DNA of 64,000 bases from Fomitopsis serialis. Its lineage: Eukaryota > Basidiomycota > Agaricomycetes > Polyporales > Fomitopsidaceae. The stretch spans positions 20,336 through 84,335 of the forward strand of contig NW_025955129.1 in NCBI RefSeq assembly GCF_022376445.1, in the 5' to 3' direction. Shown piece after piece: positions 1 through 10,816 of the stretch. Made by a program: the position numbers and the translations under genes. The stretch's first letter is position 1, and each line of letters starts with the position of its first letter. The notes under the pieces were generated by a model that had not been told where the DNA came from, searched no databases, and worked only from the letters and a program-made list of their open reading frames with translations.

Positions 1-737
1 GTAGAAACCAGGATGTATGCGGTCCACTAGTAATAAATATTAGTCGCTGCCTCAAGCGCAAGCGATCATACTTCCGAATAGCATATTGACCAGTGCCGAC
101 CCGCAAGAGACCTGCACGTGTGTGCGTTATGGGGTACTGCGTGTACATCATGGTATGCAACGGAGACTAGTCGTACGAGTGCTATCAGAACGAATCAATC
201 CCAGGACATATGCGAGGGTATTGCCTGCTAAGCTGTGAATGCGACGACTCGGACAGAGGACTCAGACTGGGAATTTAAACAAATGGGTACGGTACATATA
301 GCTGTTTCTTCAAATGACGTATGTACATAGTGCGAGATGGAATCAACAAACTGGCACAAAGGGCGAGAGATGGTCGCAGGTATGGTCGAAGGACCAACAG
401 TGGAGAACAAGAAGAACATAGAGCATGGCCGGCCAAGTGAATCGGCCGGGTTTTATAGCATAGACTCCGGTGTCGAGCTCCGGCAGTATCGCGGCTATGT
501 GCGAGCACCGAACATGAAGCAGCTATCGTATGCACCGTCAATATTCAATATTAGGCGTGCTCGACTTCAAGCCGCGGCGGGATCATAGCACGCTGGTGCA
601 GATAAACAATGCGCAATGAGAAAACAATCGTCCTCGTAACAGTGGCAAGACTCACCTAGAGATGTCGCCAGGTATTTTATAATTAGCTTGCATCGAACTG
701 CGCCAGGTGGACAACGAAATCGGAGGGGTTGCCCGGT
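1..737. other. No supported gene
   Basis: Both strands carry only short overlapping open frames (at most about 90 codons) with no recognisable motif and no convincing exon chain. I see no tRNA, repeat or transposon end. It is the downstream flank of the minus-strand F-box gene that ends at 738. Confidence 0.5.
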
Positions 738-2484
738 TCATTCTCTGGAATCTTGCTCTGATGCGGTGGGTTCAGAACGACTGATCCATCCGGGAGCAAA
801 ATCTGCATGACTCCGCGGGATAGCCATGGAATAAAGAGGGATCACGAAGGATCTGATGGCCGCGGAGATGGATAGTTCAAGGGGTGTTGCTTCGGAAGGA
901 TCTGGAGTGAAGTGGCCACGGGAGCGGAACCGTAATGCAGCGCCCAGGGCACGCAGGTTAGCAAACTTGTCGCAGGAGATTGCAGTGTGGAAGGGAGTGA
1001 TGGTCTCCGAGCCAGTCGTGTCCGTATTCGTGGCGAGGTCCACAAGGTCAAGATCCTGTAGTCGGATGCGTATCTCGATACTCTTCAGACGCGGGCTCCT
1101 AACTTGACTAAAGAGAGAGAGGAGAATCCTATAGATCCTTGATACACTCCGCGAGCCTAAAGCGAAGGGCATGTCTAGCGTGAGAGTTTCGAGCCCAGTA
1201 CTGTATGAAAGGAGAGGCGGAGGGGCCAACAAACACTGCTTATATGTTAGCATGTATCGTATAGACAGCACCGTGATGGGTACGTGGCACTCACTTGTAA
1301 TGAGACAGAGGATGTTGGATTTCCGCTTTGATACATAAACTTGCGCAGAATCGCCCCAGATTGTTGTAACACCTTCGTGATAGTAGCTTGCAACGTGGGA
1401 GATGGTGAATCCACGAGCTCAATCTCAAGCTCCTGCAGCTTGGGACACTGGTTCGCAAACTCTTTGAAGAAGACCATCGCAAAGGCCGAAGACACACGCG
1501 CTAGACCGATACCGGTGAGTGCCGTGATGTCTTTCGCCGGTGTTCTCAATACGGCTCCATCAGGCGATAGACTCGGAAGTTCCCAGTCCGGCTCTCCATA
1601 CAGCTGTATGTGTCGAGGGGCGGGGAAGGCGTAGAGGAACCGCACGAGGTGAGGAAACGAGAAGAACTGGGTCGTGTCCAGCCATAGCTCCTCCGTGTTT
1701 TGGTACAAGACCAGGGCATTAAGTACGCTGTGATGAAGGCACTCGATGCTGGCAGTCCCAGAGGGATAGTCGACGTTGACAGATCCGTAAAGCCGCAATA
1801 CACGGAGCTTGGTTGTAGCGGGCAGGGAATCTTGTTCCGTAATCTGCAAGGCTGGTGGCGCAGATTGGATCGTGATCGAGCTGAGAACCAGTGCGTCAAG
1901 ACTAGGCAGAGAACGGGCAATAGTCCGGACGGCATCGACATGGCGAAAGCAACATTGGCGGAGCGATATAGTCGTGAATGTTGCAAAGTAGGTCAGGTAG
2001 GTGAAAAATGTCGTGTGAGGTCTCTTTGTGACCCAGTCTAGATCCGTGAAGTCGATCCACTTGATCTTCGAGAGAAGGCATCCAGGCACACGCAAAGAAA
2101 ACGTGTGTGCGTACGGCTCCTCGATGTTCTCGTGAACATAGAGTACTCGCAGTATTCGGCCGTATCGTCCATTGATCTTGACCATTCAAAGCACCGCAGC
2201 CCTGAGCGACTTTGTGCGCATTCTCATGTCCATCTCCCCCGAGAGATGGCGCTTTGCGGCGTAGTACCAAGCACGGCAGATGAGAGAACATCTGGCGAGC
2301 TGTACGGGCTCGTCCCATAGAAAGTCGGCGATGAGTTCGATGAGTTCGTGTGGCAGAGCAGGAGATGTGTTACTATGTTGCCTTGATCAACGGCTAGGCA
2401 AACGACAATGTAGAACAGCCCGTACCTCGCATAGATAGCGGACCTGAATTGAATATCAATATGCTCTTTGAATTCATCGGACAT
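738..2484 (-). pseudogene. F-box/leucine-rich protein, copy 1, interrupted by a micro-inversion
   Basis: Three exons on the minus strand: 2484-2426, 2372-1295 and 1235-738, with introns of 53 and 59 bp. Exon 1 encodes a short leader ending FRSAIYAR; the F-box follows at once (PALPHELIELIADFLWDEP, then LARCSLICRAWYYAAKRH), then leucine-rich repeat-like sequence to the end. F-box proteins of this type usually dock Skp1 in SCF ubiquitin ligases, with the repeats as the presumed substrate-binding part. Intron positions and leader match the paralogue at 9007-10816. The three exons sum to 1635 nt, a whole number of codons, but an in-frame TGA at 2188-2186 separates F-box from repeats. It lies inside 2180-2231, which is inverted relative to the paralogues. 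The F-box half or the ATG at 2185 might still be translated, so complete loss of function is an inference. Confidence 0.75.
2180..2231. other. Micro-inversion of about 52 bp inside the F-box gene
   Basis: The plus strand here contains GTGCGCATTCTCATGTCC, which the paralogue at 9007-10816 carries on its coding strand at about 9300-9320. In this gene the coding strand is the minus strand, so the segment is reversed. Taking the reverse complement of 2180-2231 removes the TGA and gives ALSDFVRILMSK before NGRYGR, matching ALGDIVRILMSKRN then RYGR in copy 2 and ALGNCARMFLSNGN in the copy at 39678. The segment ends in the inverted trinucleotides GAC and GTC. Confidence 0.85.
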
Positions 2485-3774
2485 TGTTTGCGCTCGTCGA
2501 TGGATATCTGCTAGTCTCAAGTCAAATCACAAAGTGAAGACGTATCATGGATCAAGCGCACCTTGTGACTACGGCGCGATTAGATGGAGACGGTCGAACG
2601 ATTCGCAGCGAGTTAGCTATGGGTCCCTACGGACAGTCCTGCGAACACAGATATACGTCAATCTACAACTTCAATGCTTCAGCAAGGCCGCTTCTCACGT
2701 ACCCTTGTAGGTCGACCACAATACCAATAGTGGACCCGACAACCGGCGCGAGAAAGGGCGAAAGCCAGCAGTGTCGCAGTAGGAAATATCGACGGCAGAG
2801 CGCAACAGCAGCGGGAGGGGGGTCCATTTCAGATGGAAGATAAGGACTCGGACGACCCAAGGAGAACGGCATCTCCGCGCAGTGCTTCCGCGTCAATGTG
2901 GTGTCCTCGCACGCATACACCGTGTACTGGGCGCTACCACACGAGCTATGCCGCGTACTGCCACACTCCATGTTTTGGGCTACCGAGTGGCAACGCTAGA
3001 GATCTGTGTTGGGAAGGTACGTAGCTCGATGATCACTATAGGAGCAGCAGATATTAGATAGGTCGGAGCCAGAACGACGAGACTGGAATCGGCACTTGAC
3101 AAATCTTGAGTCTGTCAGGCGCCATGATGTCAGCAACACATTGAAATAAGAGTCTTAGGAGTCGTCAGCCTCTGAGATGGTACATCGAGTATGAACGTTA
3201 CTGCGAGAAGTGGCTGGCTGCTCACGGCGAGATCGGGCTCAAGACGATGGTGATGATGCAGCGCATCTAGGCTCGCGCGCGAGTTGAATTCGTTGAGTAG
3301 ACGTGCAGTATGGGCCGAGGCAGCCGCATTCCAGCTATTGAAGATTGCGACGCGTGAAGGAAACGGAGAATAGAGGTCTCAAATCTCAAACGTCAGCGCA
3401 CTCACGCCACAGCAACTCCTACTAAGCAGTCGGCAGATGCAAAATAAAGAGCAGCACAGGACTCAGCAATAGCTCTGCACGATGCGAGTAGACAGCCGGA
3501 CGTACATCAAGCCAGATCAAGCTGCTCTCCTCGAAGACCTATCCCGGTCATCCCCCAAACGTGCACAGGCTGGCCCCTCGAAAAAGTTTTCGGACCCGAC
3601 AGGCTGGCAGTCTTCGACAGCTTCCACGACGTACCCTGAACTCATTAGTTGGGCGGTCTACATGTAAAGGAACGCCAACGAGCGAAGCGTTCAGTTGAAC
3701 CCATGCTGACGCCAAGAATCAGATCATGTCGCATGGCGATAGCATTGACAGGAAGAGTAGTATCGTAGGTGAGG
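2485..3774. other. Intergenic; no supported gene
   Basis: The first 200 bp is the promoter side of the F-box gene and shares a GTAGGGAC-type block with the sequence upstream of copy 2 near 8847. The rest has short frames only (for example 3482-3667) without motifs or splice context. It ends at the stop of NAA20. Confidence 0.5.
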
Positions 3775-4537
3775 CTATGAAGCATCATGAGCGCTCACAG
3801 AGATCTCTCGTCCATTTGGCCGTACGGAGCGCAGCATTGGGTCTCGAGTCAACGGCTTGCGCATATCTGTCAACGTCAAATGAGCCCAGCGCCATACACG
3901 CACCAGCAAGGCCGAACACGCACCAAAGGCATCCTCCTCGTCCCTCGAGTTCCGCCCCAGCCCCAGACTCTCATAGTACTCCCGCACCCTCCGGTACACG
4001 CTGTACCCCAGCCCCTCGTACATGCCTATCGCGACGTCGTTCGTGCACCGGACGTAGAGATCCACGAAGAACCCGCGGTAGTTCTTGTCCGAGACGCGCT
4101 CGAGGTAGTCGATCATCTTGCGGGCGAGCGAGAGCCGGCGGTACTCGGGCGCGACGGTGAGGGCAGTGATGTGTCCGTGCCATTCTGTGTCCTGGCCTTC
4201 AGCCTTCCCCAGGACTAGCGTAGGGCATTGCATGTCAGGAACTCTATCGGAATGAACGAAGACGAACGTCCTGTAGCCCATCATACGCCCGTTTGGAGAC
4301 TCTTCCACAGAGCACAAGTCCGGCCAACGCGACAGGTACTGAAGGTAGAAGTTGATGCCGTACTGAAAGAAAACCATTCAGTGGAGTTTCGTTCGGACAG
4401 CGAGTCGATTCACGGTCTCCGTCCACAAATCGAGGTTGCTGAAGATGGTCAATCTAGGACCTGCAATGGAGCGCGAACTCTCACATATGGTTGAATTTGA
4501 ACATATCCGTTGCTTTGAACGGCCTTGCGACGCTCAT
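3775..4537 (-). CDS. NAA20: NatB N-terminal acetyltransferase catalytic subunit (Naa20/Nat3-like)
   Basis: Naa20 transfers acetyl from acetyl-CoA to the starting methionine of proteins beginning Met-Asp, Met-Glu, Met-Asn or Met-Gln, working at the ribosome with Naa25. The GNAT core is clear: HGHITALTVAPEYRR followed by LARKMIDYLE is the acetyl-CoA loop, then GFFVDLYVR, then MYEGLGYSVYRRVREYYES, all hallmarks of the family. Exon 1 starts at 4537 (MSVARPFKATDMFKFNH); a tiny exon gives NLDLWTET before YGINFYLQYLSRWP. A 57-bp in-frame intron (GTGCGT to ACAG) near the end joins DAF to DMRKPLTRDP, as the family expects. Between MMGYR and LGKAEG the frame stays open for 19 extra residues that the family lacks; I found no consensus intron that removes them in frame. 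The gene is divergent from the membrane-protein gene at 5377. Confidence 0.88.
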
Positions 4538-5376
4538 GTTGAGAAAAGGCGCGGTGGCGTTACGGTTGGATTTGGTTAAGAGTGGTTCTGGTCGAAACAG
4601 AGTCGAGGACGAGAACGAGGAGGCGCCCGATGAATCGATCATTGGCAGTCTCCGGAATACAGCGCCCGCTGTCGTTTGAGCCGACACCTCGCTGCGTTCG
4701 CATATCGCAAGACTCAGTGCAGGACACACCTAGCATCCCGCTCCTTCAACAACTTCTCTGGAACCGTCGTCACCACATCCGATCCGACTGCTAGACACAG
4801 ATGTCGTTCATACTCATCCCAATATGGCAACTGATGTCACTGTACGTCGGTTCAATTTCCTTGCCGTTCTATAAATAGACTCCGACAGTTCTTCTGTAGC
4901 CTCAGTGGTACGCACCTCTATTTTTTAAGTCCTGATTAACATCATTTCCCATGGGCATACCACATATCCTGCGCAATGAGCGTGTCGGAGCCAACGCGCC
5001 TTCCACGTGACCGCGAGGACGTGCAAACTTGCGCGAATTCGAGCGTCCGCGTCGGGTGCCGACACTGCGGCACCGTGTTATTCTCGTCGCATTCCTCGAT
5101 GGCCACCAGCAGCGGCGCGACGCCCCATGTCAACGATCTCCAAGAAGCCTAACATCGTAGGTGCGTGGCACCGGCACCTTGACAGCAACGACGAAGCTGA
5201 CGTCAAGCGCCTCAGCGCACTCCACAGATGTGGTCCGCGGGTTATACTAACTTATAGGCGAGGAGGGGTCCTATAGGCCCCAATCCTCTCTCGATCGTTC
5301 TTGTCCCTGTTCAAACGTTCACGATCCATAACGACCAGTCTACGCTATACCCCGCACAAACCCCGCAACCCTCGCC
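4538..5376. promoter_or_regulatory. Divergent intergenic region between NAA20 and the membrane-protein gene
   Basis: This carries the 5' sides of both flanking genes. Pyrimidine-rich runs occur just before 5377, for example TCCTCTCTCGATCGTTCTTG near 5284, as is common upstream of basidiomycete start codons. A TATAAAT-like sequence lies near 4871. One small open frame at 4976-5152 is described separately. Confidence 0.4.
4976..5152 (+). CDS. Small unrecognised ORF with a CRHCG motif
   Basis: This 58-codon frame opens MSVSEPTRLPRDRED and contains VRVGCRHCGTVLF, then a Ser/Thr-rich tail ending NDLQEA. A CxxC pair followed by hydrophobic residues is typical of one half of a zinc ribbon, but no second pair is visible, so it could be a first exon whose continuation I could not place. 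Codon use looks coding-like. It lies upstream of, and in the same direction as, the membrane-protein gene, so a leader-region or chance ORF is equally possible. Confidence 0.25.
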   Translation: MSVSEPTRLPRDREDVQTCANSSVRVGCRHCGTVLFSSHSSMATSSGATPHVNDLQEA

Positions 5377-6879
5377 ATGGCCGACCGACCGAGCTCGCAG
5401 GCGTCCACCACACCTACTGCTGTCGACGACCGCGGGCACGGCCATGTACCCGACCACCAAGACTCGCAGAATGTCTCCGAGAAGCAGTCATCCGTTAGGA
5501 AGGAGCGACCTACTGTCGCAGTCACGCATCCAAACTCGAATGACACATACGAACCCATCCTCTTTTACGACGAACCACCTCCGCTCAACTATACCATCAA
5601 AACCGGCAGCCGAGAGCGTGTTATAATCATCTGGTTCACTCTTCTCTTCGTCGAGTCTGGCATCCTTCCTCTCATCTTGTTCTACTCGCTCTCATGGGGC
5701 GCGCATCTAAGCACCACGAAGAACCTTGCGATCATCACGAGCCTCATCGGCACCGTGTCCGGATTCAAGTTCGCGCAGCGGATGTGGTTCCTATGGTTCA
5801 TCCGTGACCACGTCAGTCGGAGACTGATCGGTGTTGGACGCTGGGGCGTTGACTTCTTCCAGTGCGTAGCGATCACATATTCGCACTACTAACCTGACCT
5901 CGACGCGCAGATACATCCTGAGCCTCGCCATGGCAGCGTTCTTCATCCCGCTCATTATCGGTTCTTCGGTGTACGTTCCCCCTTCCCTGCTCGATGCTGT
6001 TGTACTGATCTTGCCGTGCAGAAACCCGGGGAGTCCGCGAATTACGGCGATGGCTCTGCCATGCGTCATGCTCGTCCTGACGCTACCGCTCCTCATCACC
6101 GGCATCTTCCCCTACCGAATTCGCGTACCGTGGCGTGTTTCTTCCTTCCCGCCGCGTCAGCCCCTCCCTCCCCTCGGCTATTGCTACGTCGAGGACATCG
6201 TCGCAGTCGACGGGGGTGGGTGCACGCAGTTCCGCCAGGTGAGTTGCTATGTACGTGCTGTCTGCGCTCACTAACCTCTTTTCAGGCCTGGCGTACCCGC
6301 TACGAAGAATCGCAGGTCATTCGACACATGGTCCGCCAGCTCTCCGTTCTCTGGGGAGTCTCGGGCCTGATCGTCGCCGCCGGCGTGCTCGCGGCGTGCT
6401 GGACCGCGAGCGTCGACACGGGCTACGGGATCGGCTACGGGAATCCGTGGCTCTGGGCGCTGCCCATGACTGCAGTGACCGTCGTGCGGGTGCACAACGA
6501 ACTGGCACGCGAGAGGCGCGAATGGGTCGCACGTATGGAAGAGGTGCACCGCGCGCGGAGATTGCGCATCCGTGAGGGGAAGTACGACCCGCCCGCACTG
6601 CCGACGACGGTGGACGAGGGTCTGCGGCGGGACCTGGACGCGCGGCGCTCTGTGGACTGGCGAGACGCAGAAGGGGCGGAGCATCGGAGGACGGCGAGCG
6701 ACGGGAGCTGGTGGGTGCGGAGTCGGAGCGGTCGGAGAGGCGTGCTGAGCTCGCCGACGAGGAGGATGAGTGGAGGGAGGGATGGTGAGGGTGTGGCAGT
6801 GCCGGAGCCGACGGTGACGAGGGATCTGCGGAGTGTGAGCCCGGGGATCACGTTGGGAGGGCAGACTAGCCCTGTGTAG
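5377..6879 (+). CDS. Multi-pass membrane protein, unknown function
   Basis: Four exons (5377-5861, 5911-5970, 6022-6238, 6286-6879) with introns of 49, 51 and 47 bp and clean GT-AG borders give a 451-residue protein. The N-terminus is polar and Ser/Thr-rich; EPILFYDEPPPLNYT precedes about six hydrophobic segments: IIIWFTLLFVESGILPLILF, NLAIITSLIGTVSGF, YILSLAMAAFFIPLIIGSS, ITAMALPCVMLVLTLPLLIT, LWGVSGLIVAAGVLAACW and WLWALPMTAVTVV. A basic, charged cytosolic-type tail (ELARERREWVARMEEVHRAR) follows. I recognise it only as a family-level hypothetical of the kind common in Agaricomycetes; no transport or enzyme motif is visible. A decayed second copy lies at 15460-16130. Confidence 0.85.
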
Positions 6880-9006
6880 GGCCAACCGTGGTTCTCCGCG
6901 TGTGGTAGGTGGTTGGTGAGTGCTGTATAGTGTATGTCGACCACTTGGTGTTTATGACGACGGTAAATCTCTGGAAGTAAGTACGATTAATGGACCTGGA
7001 ATGGATTGGATTAGATACACGGCTACATCACTTTGCGTACTTGGCTTACGAGACGGTCCTCTCGTTCACCGCGGCGCTTCTCGTTGCTCGTAGACTCTGG
7101 CAAAGGCTCCGCCGCATCCTACTAATTATGTAGGCCTAGCACGCCCCGTCGCAACATGGGAAGTTTGAGACACGTCTGGAGTAACGAGTGCTTGCGCTCG
7201 AGTTGTACGCACCGGGCCGCGTGTCTGCGTCTGTGGGTCAGAGCCGAGTATGATGCAGTCTCTGTCGAGGTCAAGGCGTTCAAATGCATCGCTGCTCTCA
7301 AAGCCACGTCAGGAGTTTTAGAGAGTACATGGTAGTGTCTCGCGTGGGTGAGCGCTGTGCTTCGCGCTTTCCGACGTGTACCATGACTTACCTGTCTGCA
7401 CAGCCGTTGAGCCTCGGCGTCCGAGTCTCTCTGCTCGTTGTTCGGTTTGACTCGGAGGTCGCGGGAGTGGTTCATGTTGAGGAAGGAGGTACGTTCCTCG
7501 GGATCAGCAGATTCAGCACGACATCGCCTTGAGCGAGCATAGCCGGTGCCTGGACAGGACTCGGAGCATTCCTCCAACTCTTCGAGCAATCTGTGATGAC
7601 GAGTTGCATCGCGGAATTGCGGTGCACCTTGGAGAGTGTATTGGTGCGGGCCAGGGCTTTTAACTCGTGCTCGTGCGACTCTCCCGGGCCCTACGAAGTT
7701 GGCTGGTACGCAGTCAAGCAGAGCAATTGTCGAAGCGAGCTCCCCGAGACCAAGGAACGGGGCGCAGAACGAGAGGTATGTGAAGACGCGGCAAGGTTGT
7801 TGCAAACACCGTCAGCAAAGCAGCGGACGCGTCGGTCGCCGCAGGCCCATCTCCGTCATTGCCGGCGTCGGCTTGGTTGCGTACAAAGCGGTGCCTATCC
7901 TCGGCCTGGTATAACCAGGACCGCGCACATATATGCGCGAGCCACTCCCTGCAGGCTTAGACGGGTATGATATGCTGTATGCTGAGGCATCAAATCAGCT
8001 ACGGTACGCATACGAGTCAGAAACGAGTACGTACTCGAGTATGATTGACCGAACTGAGCAACACAAGCTGCAAAATCACTTTCTGTCGCGTAGAAAGACT
8101 CCGCCGACCCTCACAGATGCATGGTCGACTCCTGCCAACACCGCCATGAAGACTGACCTGCCTGTTTGATGCATCCACACAGCTTCAGCCGTGCGACGAG
8201 CCCGGCAAGCCTCGCATAGTAACGGTGGTAGAACGGATACAATTACGACTCGGACCGACGAAATACTGGTACGCAACGCATACATATAGTGTGGCAGGGC
8301 GAAGAGGGATGGACGACATCGTGACACCGAAGACGCACCGCGTAATGCCCTCCAGCGGGACGATCATGCATCGTGTCGACGATATTGAGCATGTTGTATC
8401 TACGTAGCACGGCTAGTGTTATGCCGTGGTCATCGTTGTGAGTATTCATCGCGACTGAGGACAACGTGAGGTCGACGATCCTCGATGCTAATTATTGGAA
8501 CAGGAACAAAGGATTCTTGAAGGGGCTGGCTGAAGTTCGCATCAAGTGGCACAGAGATATCGGCGACGAGTGCAGCAATGCGAGCTGCGCAGAGAACGTG
8601 CAGTACGAAAGAGTCGGACGTCGGGAGAGAGGGTGAACGACAAGAGCCTAAGAGAGGCGCCGGCGTGGACGTAGCGCGGACCTGCGCGGACGCACTGGCA
8701 AACGAAGTTTGCACGCTCAGGCTCTCAGACTTACTCTCTGGTTGCTAGATCCGCCGCTGGCACTGCTGACGAGTTCCTGGCAGGGTGAGTGGGAGGCAGT
8801 GTTGCTGAGGCATTGTAGACTGACGCATGCCAGTGTCCGCCGTCTGTAGGGACTGGAATATCATAGCCGAGCTCAGGCTAAATAAGAAGACACCCATTTG
8901 ACACAAATCAAGTCGTATCTCTTACTAGGTGTGTCTGGTGTGATGATACTGCGTCTTCCCATTGCATTCTAAACTGGTCCTGACAGGTAGTCCTCAAACG
9001 CAAGGA
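6880..9006. other. Gene-poor stretch, no supported gene
   Basis: The longest open frame, 7122-7805 on the minus strand (227 codons), is rich in Arg, Ser, His and Cys, has no recognisable domain and no homologous partner in the window, and I treat it as chance. The last 150 bp is the promoter side of the F-box gene at 9007. Confidence 0.4.
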
Positions 9007-10816
9007 ATGTCGGATGAACTTGAAGTCGGACGGAATATCCATTTCAGGCCTGCTGTGTATGCGAGGTAGAATCTCCTATTTACTTCGATCGTCGCCGTGT
9101 CGTTGAATTCGCAAACCTGGATGTAGCGACGGAACTCCAACTCTACCACAAGAAACCATCGAAGCCATCGCTGAATCCCTACGGGACGAACCTGTGCAGC
9201 TCGCCAGATGCTGCCTCGTCTATTGTGCTTGGTACTATGCTGCAAAGCGCCACATCGCCCCGTTTCTGGGAGTTCATACCACGAGGGCCCTGGGAGACAT
9301 TGTGCGCATTCTCATGTCCAAGCGTAATTGTCGATATGGACGCCACGTTCAAGACCTCAGGATATTGGAGAATCCCGAGGAGCCATATGCGCAAACACTT
9401 CCTTTGCGTCTTCCTGGATGTCTTCTCTCGGCGACGATACGGCTGACATTCGTCCGGCTAGACTGGAGGACAAGGCCGCCACACACGAGCTTCTACACCT
9501 ACCTAACGTCCTACACATCCGTTACTCATTTGTATCTCTCCCGATGTCAATTCCGTCACGCTGGGGTGCTCCGAACTCTCGCTGTCGCCCTGCCTAGTCT
9601 TGAACAGCTTTCTCTCTCGTCAGTCACGGTCCAGTCAGCACCGCCGACCTTGCATAACACGGGGCAAAACCTCCTGTCACGCTCTGCAAAGCAGACGCTC
9701 CGTATGATACAGTTGCAAGGATCGGTCAAAAGCGACTACCCCTCAGGTGTCGAGTATCTTCACCGAAGTGTACTTGACGTGCTGATCCTCAACGCAAACG
9801 TGGAGACGCTTTTGCTGGACACACCCCAATTCCTCTCGTTCCGGGAACTCTTGCAGTTCATCTATGCCTTCCCCGCCCTTCAACACATACATTGTTTTTA
9901 CCAGCCAAGCTGGGAGCTCTCGAATCCATCGTTTGGCGGAGCCGGGTCGAAGACCTTGGCGAGATACGTGAAAGAACTCGCCGCTGTCTCTCTATCGCTT
10001 GTGTCTTCGGCCTTTGTTACGGAATTCTTCAAACTGTTTGCGAACCGGTGTCACAAACTGCAGGTGCTTACAATCACTCTCTGCCCTCCCGTACTTTGCA
10101 AACGGCCATCAGCGAGGTGCTGCGACGATCTGGGGCAATGCTCCGAGAGTTCAGATGTGAGTACGAAAGTCAAAGGTCTTCCATACCACTGCAAGTAAGT
10201 ACGCTATATGGCCCTGTATTGGCTATATACTAACACGCCGGCACAGTTTACCTTGGACAATGTCCCTTCGCTCTCATACAACACTGGGTTAGAACATCTC
10301 AGCGTGACCTTCGTTGCTGGCTCGTTACTGAGCACGTCGTCGGTTTACAATACACTCCTAACGTTGTTCTCCCAAATCAGGGCCCCGTGTCTGAAGTACC
10401 TATACATCCACGTCTACTTGCAAGACCCTGACGCCGGCGCCATTGCCGACCTCACCCAAGACATGGGTATGGCTGACTCAATCTCTGCGGCCGTTTTCCA
10501 TGCTGCAATCTCTCGCGAGACCTTCGGCAACCTCCGCCCTCGAACCGTGACACTGTCGTTCAAACACCATGCCCGCTACTCGCCGGCGGAGACCCAGCAT
10601 TTCCACGCAACACCGCTTGACTTATCCATGTCCGAGGCCATCAAATGCTGGGCGGTTCCCCTCTTCATTCCATGGCTATCGCGCGGAGCTATGGTGCTTG
10701 GGCTTCCGGATGGATCGTTCGTCGTGGATCCACCGCACCATAGCGAGGTCCCCGAAGATGATTTAGACAACCCCTCCGGTCCTGATGTTTCCTTTCTTGG
10801 GAAAGCAAATAGGTGA
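9007..10816 (+). CDS. F-box/leucine-rich protein, copy 2 (one apparent frameshift)
   Basis: Three exons: 9007-9065, 9127-10194 and 10247-10816. The leader MSDELEVGRNIHFRPAVYAR is split by a 61-bp intron from the F-box (PTLPQETIEAIAESLRDEP, then LARCCLVYCAWYYAAKRH). Leucine-rich segments follow, such as LRTLAVALPSLEQLSLSSV and LQFIYAFPALQHI. The second intron (10195-10246) has an ideal GTAAGT donor and a TACTAAC branch site. The likely role is substrate recognition in an SCF ubiquitin ligase. Exon 2 is one base short: the frame through LFANRCHKLQVLTITL stops making sense, and one base is needed around 10075-10090 to enter the frame reading LQTAISEVLRRSGAMLREF, which matches copy 1 (TITKVLQQSGAILRKF). 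This is either a recent frameshift or a sequence error. Confidence 0.75.

Noticed and set aside
7122..7805. 227-codon minus-strand frame
   Set aside because: No motif, no splice context and no match to any other gene in the window; codon composition looks random.
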